64,000 nucleotides of DNA from Hofstenia miamia (lineage: Eukaryota > Xenacoelomorpha > Acoela). A program made the translations under genes and the position numbers. Below the pieces are notes generated by a model. It searched no databases and had not been told where the DNA came from. It was given only the letters and a program-made list of their open reading frames with translations. Location of the stretch: assembly GCA_004352715.1 (NCBI GenBank), contig SCFE01000095.1:659877-723876 (forward strand). Direction: 5' to 3'. Numbering within the stretch: position 1 is the first letter of the stretch; the number at the start of each line of letters is the position of its first letter. Below are positions 37,901 to 45,394 of this stretch, one piece after another.

Positions 37901-40093
37901 TTAAAAAAAACAGTAAAAATTTATAAAACAACGGTTTTAAGATCATTTTTAAATTTGACCTATATACAATACAGACCATATTATTATAATAGTTTTATTT
38001 TTGTTAACCCCAAAGTTTTTTGTTGCTTACAGCACCTTCTAAGCAACAATAATGTTTACATTGATTTTGTTCTTATCTACTGAGCTAAGGTGGGACTATA
38101 GTCAAGCTGGTTTGTGCTTGTTACATATTTCATTGCCCTACAAAGGTTTCCAATGCTCACAAATAATAAAAAAAAGTGGGCCTTGCTCCCATGAAAACTA
38201 AAAATTAGACCAATGAAAAAGGATATAGATTTGAATTGTCTGATGTCAAATTTTTTGTGTAAATTAGGTATCTTCATTGATGAGACTGGACACATTATTT
38301 AAACAACCTTATAAATTGAAGTGACAAAGCCATGAGAATCATCATAAGTATTGCCTATTTGGGACAATTAAGCATCCATTGTGAGTTATGGGTTGTAGTC
38401 AGATCAGCTATAAGGGGACTGGGTGTCTCTACATTGTGGATCGAACAACTGGCTAGATCCAATACAGAGATGATGTACTTCCTAAGTGTGTTCTACCACA
38501 AATTTGTGAGTGACTTACACATTGTAACTGCAGGATGGAGCTCATTGCCATACTGTAAAGTCTTGCATGACTTTCTTATTGTTCACGAATTTTCCAGTTC
38601 TTGAGTAGTGTGGCAATGTTCAATGAAGTGTCAACGCTGAATCCCATAACAAAAATTTTGATTGAGTCACTTATAGCAATTTGGCATTGTAGTGATTGAA
38701 TGAAAGAATGCTGTCAGAAGTTCATTGCCAGCATGTCATGTTGGATCTTAGCTGTTATAAAAAGTATAGGGGAGCAACATCATATTAATGTATAATCATA
38801 CTGATTTACTATAGATTACTAATTAAATATTTATTAAATACATAGCTTAAATAAAAATTTCAATTATAATAATAATTTGGACAGTATAGTATAGGCGCTC
38901 AGCAGTTTAAGGTTATATATATATATAGATTTTGTTCAACTGCTTTAATAAAATCTTTAAAGAGCATGTATTCAGAATTTAGCAAAAAACCAATAAATTT
39001 AATTATTGTAAGTATCACACTATACGTAAATAATGTTTACACCATAATAGATTGAAAAAATACCTTTCTTTTAATGTATTTCATTAAATGTTTGGCGTCG
39101 CGCATGAATTGAGGATGATAGAATTCAAAGACAGAATGAGAAAACATACTCATTTGTTTCATATTACTTTCTGCCAATGACACTTTTCGGAAACCATCTA
39201 AATGGAAAGTAAAGCAAGCGATTATTTTTAAGTGCAAGGATGATCACAATTACGATTAGCCTATTATCCAAGAGTAATGTCAATGTTAATTTTAAGTTTT
39301 TCAACATTACAACTATCATTTTAATCACAATTCACGACCATCAACGCCTATCACAGCTCACTGCGATTGGCGAAAATAATTGCAAGCTTACATAAATTTA
39401 CATAAACTTACAAATAGGATTAGGAAAATAGCCGTGTTAGAAATTCGACTAACTACGTTTTGCAGACAATTATTAAAAGTATAGATGAATTAAAATAAAC
39501 AGCTTTGTGGACTTAATTTTTAACGCTGTCCACAATCACATCAGTTACCTGTATATACACCAAATTTAAGCTATATACAGCAAATCATTCTTTGCATTCG
39601 TTTAGCTTTCTTGCCTAGTAATACAGATGATATTTCAGAATATTCATTATACAGCATGTAATTATTATGGAGTACAGCAATACAAATGCAAATTAGGTAC
39701 AGCATCTTCAACCATCTTCACAGATCTTTTCTAAAAGGGCCACTAAAATTTTGCAGTTGCCAGTATATTTGAAATCTATTTAATGATCATTAACACATCA
39801 TAGATTAAAATATCATACTAAATAATTATAAATATACAGGAACAGACTTACATAGATTAAGTTGTCTGATGAAGCTATTGAGATTGTTATGCTTAAAATA
39901 CCGAGGTATAACATTATTAGCTAATTGATCACGATCATATATTATAAATGTATCGCCCTCCTAAAAAAATGATTATTTAAGAAAAATATAGACTATTTAC
40001 CTCACTCCATCCAATTTCAGGAATTGAGTCGTCGTTCACAATTGACCATAATTTGCTCAAAAAACCAGGAACATTACTTTTAAAATCCGACAT
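8787..40093 (-). CDS. HSF: Heat-shock transcription factor (HSF), 31-kb multi-exon gene
   Basis: HSF is a nuclear trimeric activator that binds inverted nGAAn repeats. Coding exons in transcription order: 40001-40093, 39852-39960, 39064-39197, 30515-30627, 30320-30395, 29645-29779, 16960-17120, 16441-16471, 15630-15696, 14932-15031, 9195-9294, 8885-8971, 8787-8818. All have AG/GT borders and all but one junction agree in phase. The exon at 17120 opens in phase 2 after a phase-0 exon. So either one more exon of 3n+1 bases lies in 17121-29644, or an acceptor 19 bp upstream (CTAG at 17140-17143) is used. The encoded length is about 412-420 residues, short for an animal HSF. Order: DNA-binding domain, HR-A/B coiled coil, Ser/Asn/Pro-rich C-terminal region. 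Start ATG 40093 precedes the domain by eight residues; a stop at 8787 ends it. Large introns (8.4 and 12.5 kb) are filled with transposons. Confidence 0.93.
9779..11047 (-). mobile_element. Apparently intact maT-like mariner (DD37D)
   Basis: A 1,269-bp element with matching terminal repeats of about 30 bp: CAGGGTGTTCAATAATAACC at the left and CAGGGTGTTCAATATTTACT on the reverse strand at the right. It is flanked by TA at 9777-9778 and 11048-11049. One uninterrupted transposase ORF fills most of it. It lies in an HSF intron, same strand as HSF. Intact ends and ORF suggest recent insertion. Confidence 0.95.
9903..10922 (-). CDS. Mariner-family transposase, DD37D (maT clade)
   Basis: ATG at 10922 gives 339 residues, a normal length for mariner-type transposases. 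The N-terminus holds two helix-turn-helix regions (about residues 10-110; the first includes SGKTAPDIAKTLRINRMLVW), separated by a GRPR motif (GQGRPRSART) that binds AT-rich DNA. The catalytic core has D1 in VFSDEKKF, D2 in SFQQDSAPAH and D3 in PDLNPLDFAIW. Thirty-seven residues lie between D2 and D3, so the triad is DD37D, the signature of the maT group rather than Tc1 (DD34E) or classical mariner (DD34D). No internal stop or frameshift is present. It would bind its ~30-bp ends, excise and insert at TA. TTG at 10931 is in frame but ATG is preferred. Confidence 0.95.
   Translation of the reverse strand: MPQDLQKRAAIVELFKSGKTAPDIAKTLRINRMLVWRTLKRFESTGDIVNEPGQGRPRSARTKKLLKSTKEKLRRNPKRSLRNLAKEAKVSVGTMSTILHSDLQTSPYKHQKKHLLSASSIEKRAQRADLILSRINAGTLPNLVFSDEKKFDVQQHVNVQNDRIWSRMGEVKDRVVTRRQGAKSVMVWAAVTADGKSPLLFVDEGAKLNQENYRTSILESALLPWARKHFKKRRWSFQQDSAPAHGAKKTQEWLAENVPAFISKEEWPSSSPDLNPLDFAIWSILENKVSATHHTSLDALKKKLRKEWDKIPQKVIRDSCEAFSKRLQKVVDANGGYIE
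11050..11261. other. Intronic AT-rich stretch
   Basis: Nothing recognised. Confidence 0.6.
11262..11755. other. GC-rich island of unknown origin in an HSF intron
   Basis: About 490 bp near half GC, in sharp contrast to the surrounding AT-rich intron. It contains an inverted pair, CAAGACTGCCC at about 11479 and GGGCAGTCTTG at about 11516, and a tight hairpin GTACGAA-GA-TTCGTAC near 11635. A 65-codon ORF (11551-11748, minus) has no family resemblance. It is not recognisable rRNA or tRNA. It could be a captured repeat, a structured RNA, part of a LINE or SINE, or contamination. Confidence 0.45.
11756..13424. other. Intronic AT-rich stretch
   Basis: HSF intron sequence without recognised genes; only short chance ORFs. 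Confidence 0.6.
13425..14455. repeat. Possible degenerate terminal-inverted-repeat element
   Basis: The borders carry loosely inverted GC-richer sequence: GTTGCGGAAACAGAGATGAA near 13431 and, on the reverse strand, GTTCCGCACGGAGATAGAAG near 14443. Inside are repeated CCGGT/ACCGG motifs and the palindromic core CGGTTAAAACCG at 13518 and 14317. A 9-bp-stem hairpin (CCATCGGTT-AA-AACCGATGG) lies at 13515-13534. No transposase is visible and no target duplication was found. Confidence 0.35.
17874..17903. repeat. (TA)n microsatellite
   Basis: TA array directly abutting the left end of a DD41D element; a second short array follows its right end. Confidence 0.9.
17904..18502 (+). mobile_element. DD41D (rosa/Visitor-like) mariner deletion derivative
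   Basis: A 599-bp element with terminal repeats of about 70 bp that are nearly identical (CAGGGTGGACCATAAGTTTG against CAGGGTGGCCCATAAGTTTG), flanked by TA. It retains only the C-terminal half of the transposase. Frame from 17979: MYFMQDGAPPHYA holds D2 and SPDLTPMDYFLWG holds D3, with 41 residues between, hence DD41D. One TGA at about 18147 replaces the Trp expected before PPRSPD. The C-terminal region to the stop at 18381 is open. Long matching repeats suggest a fairly young deletion derivative. Confidence 0.88.
18996..19676. repeat. 681-bp MITE with arms of about 200 bp
   Basis: The ends CAGTACTTGCCATAAG and CAGTACTGGCCATTTG (reverse strand) are flanked by TA. The two arms (about 18996-19215 and 19455-19676) are inverted copies sharing, for example, CTAAGCTCAATTTTGGCATT and GGATGAAAACTATATTTTTC. 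There is no coding capacity. The TA flank and CAGTACTGGCCA end place it with Tc1-type elements. Confidence 0.85.
20080..20411 (+). pseudogene. hAT transposase C-terminal relic
   Basis: About 20094-20160 encodes STAVERCFSMLRKLLAYD, matching the dimerisation motif of the hAT copy at 3420-3520 (VIERSFSKLSKILEKD). Stops follow. The sequence at 20385-20411 ends TTTGCCCTAG, like that element's right terminus. It is an older, diverged relative of the hAT at 0.9-3.6 kb. Confidence 0.7.
20512..22240. other. HSF intron, mostly unassigned
   Basis: AT-rich. A minus-strand stretch at about 21130-21245 has GC and codon texture like coding DNA (frame LKRLRELQDAESSKAIRSKL) but lacks good splice borders and known relatives. 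The rest shows nothing. Confidence 0.45.
22230..22521 (+). pseudogene. hAT-type N-terminal zinc-finger relic
   Basis: The plus frame encodes CSFCSVTFSCSKSNHIGDHV followed by NGKKHFQ, a C-x2-C...H...H finger of the CGGBP1/BED kind that begins hAT transposases, then a basic stretch and a TAA at 22519-22521. Related in layout to the finger at 2255-2365 but clearly diverged. No catalytic part follows. Confidence 0.65.
22959..22989. repeat. (TA)n microsatellite
   Basis: About 15 TA units, just left of the piggyBac element. Confidence 0.95.
23481..24347 (+). pseudogene. Tc1-like (DD34E-type) transposase relic
   Basis: ATG at 23481 starts MGRNKEILRCEGYTQN, then shifts and stops. The frame 23997-24347 keeps the catalytic half: MVWGSISANGRGALWF, then FQQNGAHCHNAKSVKQW where D2 has become Asn, and SSQDLKPIENCWALLKKK where the SPDLNPIENCW motif is altered. 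The loss of D2 would abolish catalysis. It lies inside the piggyBac, so it inserted later or was captured. Confidence 0.85.
24632..26137 (-). pseudogene. piggyBac transposase, frameshifted
   Basis: Minus-strand pieces in order: acidic N-terminus (26137-25874, SNSDETDSSDNDHAYN), DDE_Tnp_1_7 core pieces (25832-25534, including KDISIDELKAFIGLCFLLGI and the degenerate stretch below 25530), the distal core (25215-24889, YNELKAGVDAIDQMLRHYTT, RHRWPLDVF) and the C-terminal Cys-rich cross-brace finger (25000-24632, CNKTKLKCSKCTKWVCGSHT, then CISC). Frames change at least four times. The Cys-rich tail that binds the terminal repeats is intact in sequence. Confidence 0.88.
26731..29640. other. HSF intron 6, left-hand part unassigned
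   Basis: AT-rich, no recognised gene. It contains a perfect 26-bp palindrome at 27327-27352. A missing HSF exon, if it exists, could lie in the larger interval 17121-29644; the best poor candidate is AAATTTTCCCAAGATC after TTACAG near 28650. Confidence 0.5.
27327..27352. repeat. Perfect 26-bp palindrome
   Basis: Half-site CCATGGATTTCTA followed by its exact reverse complement. Confidence 0.95.
29645..30627 (-). CDS. HSF: HSF exons 4-6: HR-A/B trimerisation coiled coil
   Basis: Exon 3 ends IKRK and exon 4 (30515-30627) continues VPEQSINSASSSPS, then a heptad-repeat helix (LQVEIRELRDQQDALEIEVY). Exon 5 (30320-30395) runs RDNKYLSRELAHLRQQQNHQ to YLNK. Exon 6 (29645-29779) opens MLSFLASKI and then has a basic patch (RKRPKSHI). 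The pattern LRQQ...QQ..LNK.LSFL matches the HR-B part of the HSF trimerisation domain, and the basic patch sits where the nuclear localisation signal lies in other HSFs. All three exons join in phase. Confidence 0.93.
31276..32830 (-). pseudogene. Second piggyBac-like transposase, degraded
   Basis: Minus-strand pieces keep the piggyBac order: acidic/Ser-rich N-terminus (32792-32484, with LGITELKVFIGAVMWMSLIK), a core piece (32355-32170, SIDEQILHYKGNKAGCLTHN then PKKWGYKL, including the second catalytic Asp region) and a distal core (31841-31557, RPKIVSAYNSGMSYVDEFNR, LRFFFHMIDIGSVNEWLHF), then a tail to 31276. Many frame changes. It differs clearly from the piggyBac at 23-26.7 kb. It lies in HSF intron 3; no terminal repeats were identified. 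Confidence 0.75.
32842..33273 (+). pseudogene. LINE ORF1-like fragment, cut by gap
   Basis: ATG at 32842 (MPPISLSDLKNLSNAQFASA) opens a frame that shifts near 33003 to SSLSESLTKLSSDVSSLQSQ, a heptad-like coiled coil, then a Ser/Pro-rich stretch (PSFTPALVPPFALPHPPKQS) until the N gap. A coiled coil plus Pro/Ser linker fits CR1-like LINE ORF1. Its GC content and codon use differ from the neighbours. It points opposite to the LINE pieces across the gap. Confidence 0.5.
33274..34273. other. Assembly gap, 1000 N
   Basis: Exactly 1,000 N, a placeholder of unknown true size. Confidence 1.
34274..35628 (-). pseudogene. CR1-like LINE: ORF1 C-terminus and ORF2 endonuclease
   Basis: On the minus strand, about 35600-35340 encodes an ORF1 C-terminal region (RPLLVKLDSVWNKRKLLASL, later RRNIYIRNFRIEVYN) like the RRM/CTD part of LINE ORF1. 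From ATG 35021 an APE-type endonuclease begins (MLFNIRSIKKKNASLLLSSE, FITETWLN), continued after shifts with the GDFN motif (TICGDFNNFNP, about 34650-34630) and NQLDFIL. It then runs into the linker before reverse transcriptase (34399-34274, FLDILQINDPDRMLEILTQR). An 82-N gap (35083-35164) splits it, and 120 bp flanking the gap are duplicated, so the ORF1-ORF2 junction is unreliable. Confidence 0.75.
35083..35164. other. Assembly gap, 82 N
   Basis: Sequence left of the gap (34960-35082) is repeated nearly exactly right of it (35220-35345), which suggests that overlapping contigs were not merged. Confidence 1.
35629..36628. other. Assembly gap, 1000 N
   Basis: Exactly 1,000 N, a placeholder. 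Confidence 1.
36629..37040 (-). pseudogene. LINE reverse-transcriptase C-terminal fragment, duplicated
   Basis: The minus strand at 36776-37027 encodes NKNELRELDRETRKILAAER, then DVDRLYMARHKGGKGLLSVE and VEAEALGLKEYV, a motif recurring just after the reverse-transcriptase domain of many animal non-LTR elements. 36629-36773 repeats the middle part with a few changes, and a single N (36774) separates the copies. This element type differs from the CR1-like LINE next to it. Confidence 0.7.
37067..39063. other. HSF intron 3, right-hand part
   Basis: AT-rich. 38080-38760 is somewhat richer and carries two short overlapping ORFs on opposite strands (38077-38295 minus, 38332-38604 plus), possibly a worn transposon. 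No family is recognisable. Confidence 0.45.
39064..40093 (-). CDS. HSF: HSF exons 1-3: DNA-binding domain
   Basis: Exon 1 (40001-40093) encodes MSDFKSNVPGFLSKLWSIV. Exon 2 (39852-39960) carries the wing-helix core RYFKHNNLNSFIRQLNLY, containing recognition helix 3, which contacts the GAA bases. Exon 3 (39064-39197) begins GFRKVSLAESN and ends FMRDAKHLMKYIKRK. The order W-S-x-x-G, YFKHNN, SF-RQLN-YGFRK, FxHPxF and IKRK is diagnostic of the HSF family and is fully conserved. The splice between LNLY and GFRK falls inside the Tyr codon. This is the most certain part of the gene. Confidence 0.97.
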
Positions 40094-41475
40094 CCTAGAG
40101 ACATCTATAAGAAAGTCTTCAACTGTTAAATGAGAAGATTGTTAATTCTAATCGACTGAAATAAGAAAGAATGCATAATTAACAGAATATTTAAAAAGAA
40201 TCTAATATGAATGAATTGAATTCAAATAAAAAAGTAATTTTAATTTATAGAAACACTAATGTTCTGAAAAATTATATCAAAATAACTGAACTCTAATATT
40301 GACTTTGTGGTTAATCAATCAAATTTAGTTCTACTATATGGATACAAAGCTTGACATCCACTTACAGCCGCTTACGCCTTTTTCAGATAAAGTGCTTAAA
40401 ATGGTTAGCTGAATGTAACGATGAGGAGCAGTGGAATTTAACCCATTTATTTCCAATTGCAATAAAATAACAGTATTTGTATCATATTTCTGCCCAACTG
40501 TTTTATTGGGTAGCTAATTTCTCTATTTTCACACATGCAACAAGGGTAAAGACTCTGCAACGATACTATCAAAATGTTCCCTGATTAATTGTCAAGAAAA
40601 GCTTCTCTTATCTATATGTGATCAATTTTCAGAAACCACCAAATTACTAACATAATAACTAGTAGAAATTTATGTCGCCCGGTGAATATTCTGTGTTGTC
40701 TAGTTGCAAAAAATCCTTTTTTACGAAATTAATTTTAAGTGAGGAATGTAAAGACATAAATAAATAAATACACTATCAGTGAAATGAGTATATTGCCAAT
40801 TGATATTCTTCAGAGTATCAACGAGTCATTTAGACGATATAACTCAGTGAATAAAAATAAACTAATTGGCTCTAAGTTAAATTTTAAAATCTAATTTAGG
40901 ATTGACTAATAGCACAGGGATAGGGAATAAAGCTATAACAAAGAATTTTCATAATATTGTGATGTGCGTTTATTTATTTGTAGTCTTATTTCAAGTATGC
41001 GATGTTACTGTTATGTTCGTAATTTATCCAAATGATTCATGTTCAATACTCATACCTTAATTTAAAGGAGTGGGCTTTCCTAAAGTACTGCTTCGAACCA
41101 TGCACGAGTCGCACGTTTGGTGGCTAAAAGGAAAGGAATGCGCGCTCTCTTGCCTGCTCTGGCCATTCAAAGCCGACAGGTCAAGGCCGCCTTGCTCCGT
41201 TTAATTGTGGGTGATTCAGTTTAAAATCTTAATGCAAAGATAATTAATTGGCTTCAGTAATTTTCAGTGGGTAGTGAGAAAGTTACTTGTTCAAATATAT
41301 TCTCTTTTATATTGTCTTCAGTAATTTATTAATTGTAATTGTTTTTAACTTCTCAAAGCACGGATTGTTTAATTGATAGCGGAAAAAAGGACAAGAAAAC
41401 AGTCCTTTTGGGTGAAAGTCATTCTGACCAACATGGTGCAAAGCAACCTCTCAATTTAGTAACAACTACTAAATA
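40094..41475. other. Upstream region of HSF
   Basis: The HSF promoter and 5' UTR should lie here but no TATA box or heat-shock element array is convincing. A GC-richer block at 41095-41210 stands out; it is not a tRNA and not clearly coding. Confidence 0.4.
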
Positions 41476-42545
41476 CAGGATGTGATTAAGTCGGATTTTC
41501 GCGTAACTCATCCTATTAATAAAGAACAGACAAACTCCAATATGTACACACACACACAAAATTATTTTTAAGTCTGACAATTCTAAGTCGGATAAATTCT
41601 AAATCGGACTGAAATCTACGTACAGGCTACAAAGTTAACATTGAAAATTTCATTTACAAGTCGGAAGGATGGAAATTGTCTTTCACGCGATTCAAGCATA
41701 GCGTAAATATTTTCTATCGCGTCGTAAAAAAAATGAAATGCTACAGCACAGTTCATGGTATTGACCATAGAGCTACTATACATAGCTCCATAATATTGAC
41801 CTACAAACAGTTCATGTAGAGATCAACATAGATATGTTTATGTGCGGTGCCGTCAATGGGTGATATTTTAAATAAGTTGTCCGATAATCTTTCAAGTAAA
41901 ATTAGATGATGTTAAAATGACAAAGGAATACAAAAAATTATTGTAAAATTCGTAAATATAGTAACTCTAGAAAACGTTATAATATATATATCCCTAAAAC
42001 AATCAATCAGATTTTTGTTCTACATATAGAAATACTTGATCTGTCTATGCACAGACAGGCCTAACAAAGTATCTTATTGAATAATTAAAACAAATGAGGA
42101 CCCCCTACGACAAGATATTTTGGACTACTGTATACCGTTGTTGGCAAAGATAAAAAAGATGTTAACAATAAGTGTCTGCTGTGCTTCAAGTTGTTGTATG
42201 CATCCATCATATGACAAATATGTAATCAAAAATAGAACGAAGTGATTGATAGCACCGTAATTAAAGTTAAGTTAAGTTTTCGTTTAATTCAGGTATTGAA
42301 AGAAAAATACTGTAAGACATTAGAATACATGATTAATTTTTTCTTCCAGCAGAGTATATTTTCAATATTTTCAAAAAACCTTTCATAACAACCATCAGAT
42401 TGCTGGCACAAAAGTTACGCTATCGTAAATCTCGGTTTTCGCGAAACTAGTACAAGCCAAGTCCCCTAAAATTATATTTAGAATTTCTTGTAAGTCGGGT
42501 TATTTTCATTGGTCCGAGTCTATCCGACTTAGGCGGGGTTGCCTG
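41476..42545. mobile_element. Non-autonomous Tigger/pogo-like element
   Basis: The ends CAGGATGTGATTAAGTCGGA (left) and CAGGCAACCCCGCCTAAGTC, continuing GGAT (right, reverse strand), are flanked by TA at 41474-41475 and 42546-42547. AAGTCGGA motifs recur internally near both ends (for example about 41577-41605 and 42490-42535). The CAGG...C-x-TAAGTCGGAT form and TA target are typical of pogo/Tigger ends. The 1,070-bp interior has no transposase; AT-rich filler only. Confidence 0.7.
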
Positions 42546-43003
42546 TATATGTAACATAGGAAGAAACAGGGATATAGATAAGAGAGATAATATTTGTCAA
42601 TAATTCATTGCTCATAAGCAACAGAAATCTGAGTCTTAATAAAATTAATTGCCAAAACTTTAACTGGATGCATTCGATTCACAAAGGTCCATAAAGGCCT
42701 TTTTGACTTTATGCTTTAAGTTTCGAACCAGCGGAAGATCAATTTGATCATCTTATTGTAGGTCTACTCTAAGATGATTGCTATGTGATTTAATTAAAAG
42801 CCGCGCTGTTTGTATTAATTCAACAATATGCACACCCCATCAAGTCTGTTACTAAAAATAGATATGCCGCTTTTTCGTTTACGCCTGTCAGGCAGTAATT
42901 GAATTTTAAACTGAACAACACTTTCAATATTTGCAAAAAAGCTACGATTTAAATATCGAAATCTTTTGCATCTTGTACGAGTAGGAAAGTGATGGTGTGA
43001 GAA

Positions 43004-44677
43004 TGGCATCCAGAAATTGTAAAACTTCGCCGAAGAACTTCTGCTTCATTTGTAGGGAGTAAATGGTGAGTGACATGAAATGTGCAATCACGAAGAATGT
43101 TGAGAGCCTTTACTACGCTTACTTTGGAATCAAATTAGGAGACCAAGACAAAATCTTTGCTCCCCATATGGTTTGCAAATCGTATGTATGAAAACTTCGA
43201 ATGTGGTTTTCTAAAAAATTAAAAAGCTTACCTTTTGGAATTCCAATGATATGGAGGGAACAGCAAAACCATTATGATTACTGTTACTTTTGTATGACCA
43301 ATGTACGTGGTTTCAACAAAGCTAACAGACACAAAATTGTCTATCCAAATTTGCCATCTGCTTTGCGACCAGTACCACATTCTGATGATGTACCTGCCCA
43401 GTACCTCATTACGAACACCAGCCGGAAGTGGACATTGAAAGCGATAGCGAAAGTGAAGAAGGCGCAGCTTGCATGTACGTTCCTCCGTTGGATCACGCGC
43501 CGAAACCTTTGACTCACGATGAGCTTGATGATCTTACAAGAGATCTTTATTTATCGAAAAGCTCTGCTCAGTTGCTTGGCTCAAGGCTAAATGAAAAGAA
43601 TTTACTTGCACCTGGTACTATTTACGCTTGGTATCGTCAGAGAGAAGCACAAATTCGTCGCTTCTTTCAAGAGCATGAGAACTTTGTTTTTTGCGATGAT
43701 GTCACTGGCTTAGTTCAGGAAATGGGAATGGAATATAAAACACAAGATTAAAGACTTTTTCTTGATTCTTCATGCAAAAGTCTGAAAGCTGTTCTTTTGT
43801 ACAATGGAACATCCGTGGTCTCTATTCCCGTCGCTCATTCCGTGCAAATGGCTGAGACGTATGCAAACTTTCAACTCTTACTGGATGCAAATACAAAGAA
43901 CATAACTGGCAAATATGTCGAGACTTAAAAATGATAAGCATTCCCCTTGGACTTCAGACTGGTTACACAAAATATCCCTGTTTTCTCTGTCTTTGGGACA
44001 GTCGCGACGATGACAATCACTTCATGCGACGTGAATGGCCGAGTCGAAGCAACTTCTTGCCAGGAACTTTCAGTGTTAAGTCGAGACCATTAGTCGATAC
44101 TCACAAAATATTGCAACCTCCTCTTCACATCAAACTTGGTTTGATGAAGCAATTTGTAAAAGGTATTTCCAAAGATGGCTCAACATTTTTATTCCTTCGC
44201 GAAAAATTCCATCGCGTTTCTGATGCTAAATTGAAAGCAGGTATTTTTGTCGGGCCTTAAATTCGTGAGCTCATTTTGGATCGAATTTTTGATGAGAAAA
44301 GGACTGCACTAGAACGCAGAGCGTGGTGTGCTTTCCGCAATGTTTATCAACAATTTCTTGGTAACATGAGGGCAGAACATCATGAAATGCTCATTGAGGA
44401 ATTGCTCAAATCTTTCCAACTGCTTGGATGCAGAATGAGTGTGAAGCTTCATTTTCTCCATTCACATCTTGACTATTTTCCGAGCAATTGTGGAAAGTAC
44501 AGCGAAGAACAAGGTGAATGTTTCCATCAGGAAATTATGACCATGGAAAATCATTACCAGGGTCGATGGAATGTGAACATGATGGCCGACTACTGTTGGC
44601 TTTTGAAGCGACATGACTTGGGCGCTTCTCACAAATGGCAATTCAAAAGACAAACTTTCAATGCTTCAAGTGCTTAG
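43004..44677 (+). pseudogene. Uncharacterised repetitive protein family, frameshifted
   Basis: From ATG 43004 (MASRNCKTSPKNFCFICRE), through stops and at least three frame changes, the plus strand encodes about 550 residues. The N-terminus has a Cys-His-Cys arrangement (CFIC ... HMVC) like a zinc-binding module, then FGIPMIWREQQNHYDYCYFC and KIVYPNLPSALRPVPHSDDV. The middle has DWR/FLDSS-type sequence and YTKYPCFLCLWDSRDDD. The C-terminus runs EEQGECFHQEIMTMENHYQG. I recognise the PNLPSALRPVPHSDD and CFLCLWDSR blocks from many uncharacterised, high-copy proteins predicted in invertebrate genomes, often arthropods. Conserved His, Asp and Cys clusters suggest an enzyme or nuclease-like fold, but no function is established. 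Copy number suggests mobile DNA. Confidence 0.65.
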
Positions 44678-44751
44678 GTGAGAGCTCTTCTCTCCTCCTT
44701 TCTGATTACACGTTTTCTATTAGTTTTTTTCTTTATGCTTCATCTCTAAAA

Positions 44752-44770
44752 CTGTCTCTTATACACATCT
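44752..44770. other. Exact 19-bp Tn5 mosaic end (Nextera adaptor)
   Basis: CTGTCTCTTATACACATCT is the exact reverse complement of the engineered Tn5 mosaic end used in tagmentation libraries. By chance a 19-mer would not be expected. It marks residual adaptor and a possible false join at this point. Confidence 0.93.
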
Positions 44771-45005
44771 AAGTAAATAAACGTTTTCTGTGATGGCTTG
44801 TGTTTTTCTATGCTTAATCTTTAAAACGAATGATGGAAAATATAAAAGTAAATAAATTCTCAATGTGCACTTGATACGCATATTTTTCTATATCTAAATT
44901 GGTTGATATCTGTATTTTTAATTTATCTTTAAAAGTGGACGTGCTGGAGCAAAACTGAGTTCAGATTCGTAATCGGCGAAGTCCTTTTAGGCAGGGTCAC
45001 ATACT

Positions 45006-45330
45006 TTGGTTCGAGAAAAAATTAAAAACTTGAAAAATGTTGACCAGTGTTATCGAACAAATTTATGTACATTTGCAATTTACTACAGGGGATCGGTGAT
45101 ACGAACAAATGCAGTAAAGAAAATTTTAGACGAAAGTGGTGGAACGTTCTACAGATTTCCAAAAGATTTTAAAAATTGGGTTTTTGAGGATATGCTGAAT
45201 ATTTGCAAAGCTATCTGGAAGAACTTGCCATTATTGACACTGCACATAAATCTGACAAGCAACAAAGGTTTGCTCAAAATATAGTGGACATTAAAAAAGG
45301 AAAGCCAAAAGGCCAACAACTATTATTGAT
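45006..45330 (+). other. Open coding-like stretch, unrecognised
   Basis: Frame 45006-45284 (NICKAIWKN...) and an overlapping frame (about 45217-45330, IIDTAHKSDKQQRFAQNIVD) look like one broken protein. No family recognised. Confidence 0.35.
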
Positions 45331-45394
45331 ATTAAAACTATGAAACATGAGATTTTAAACCAAGCAAAACTAAATATATTCCCTTCTCATCGCA

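Noticed and set aside
41095-41135. TTCGAACC resembling a tRNA B-box
   Set aside because: The flanking bases do not form a T-stem or acceptor stem and no A-box lies at the right distance.
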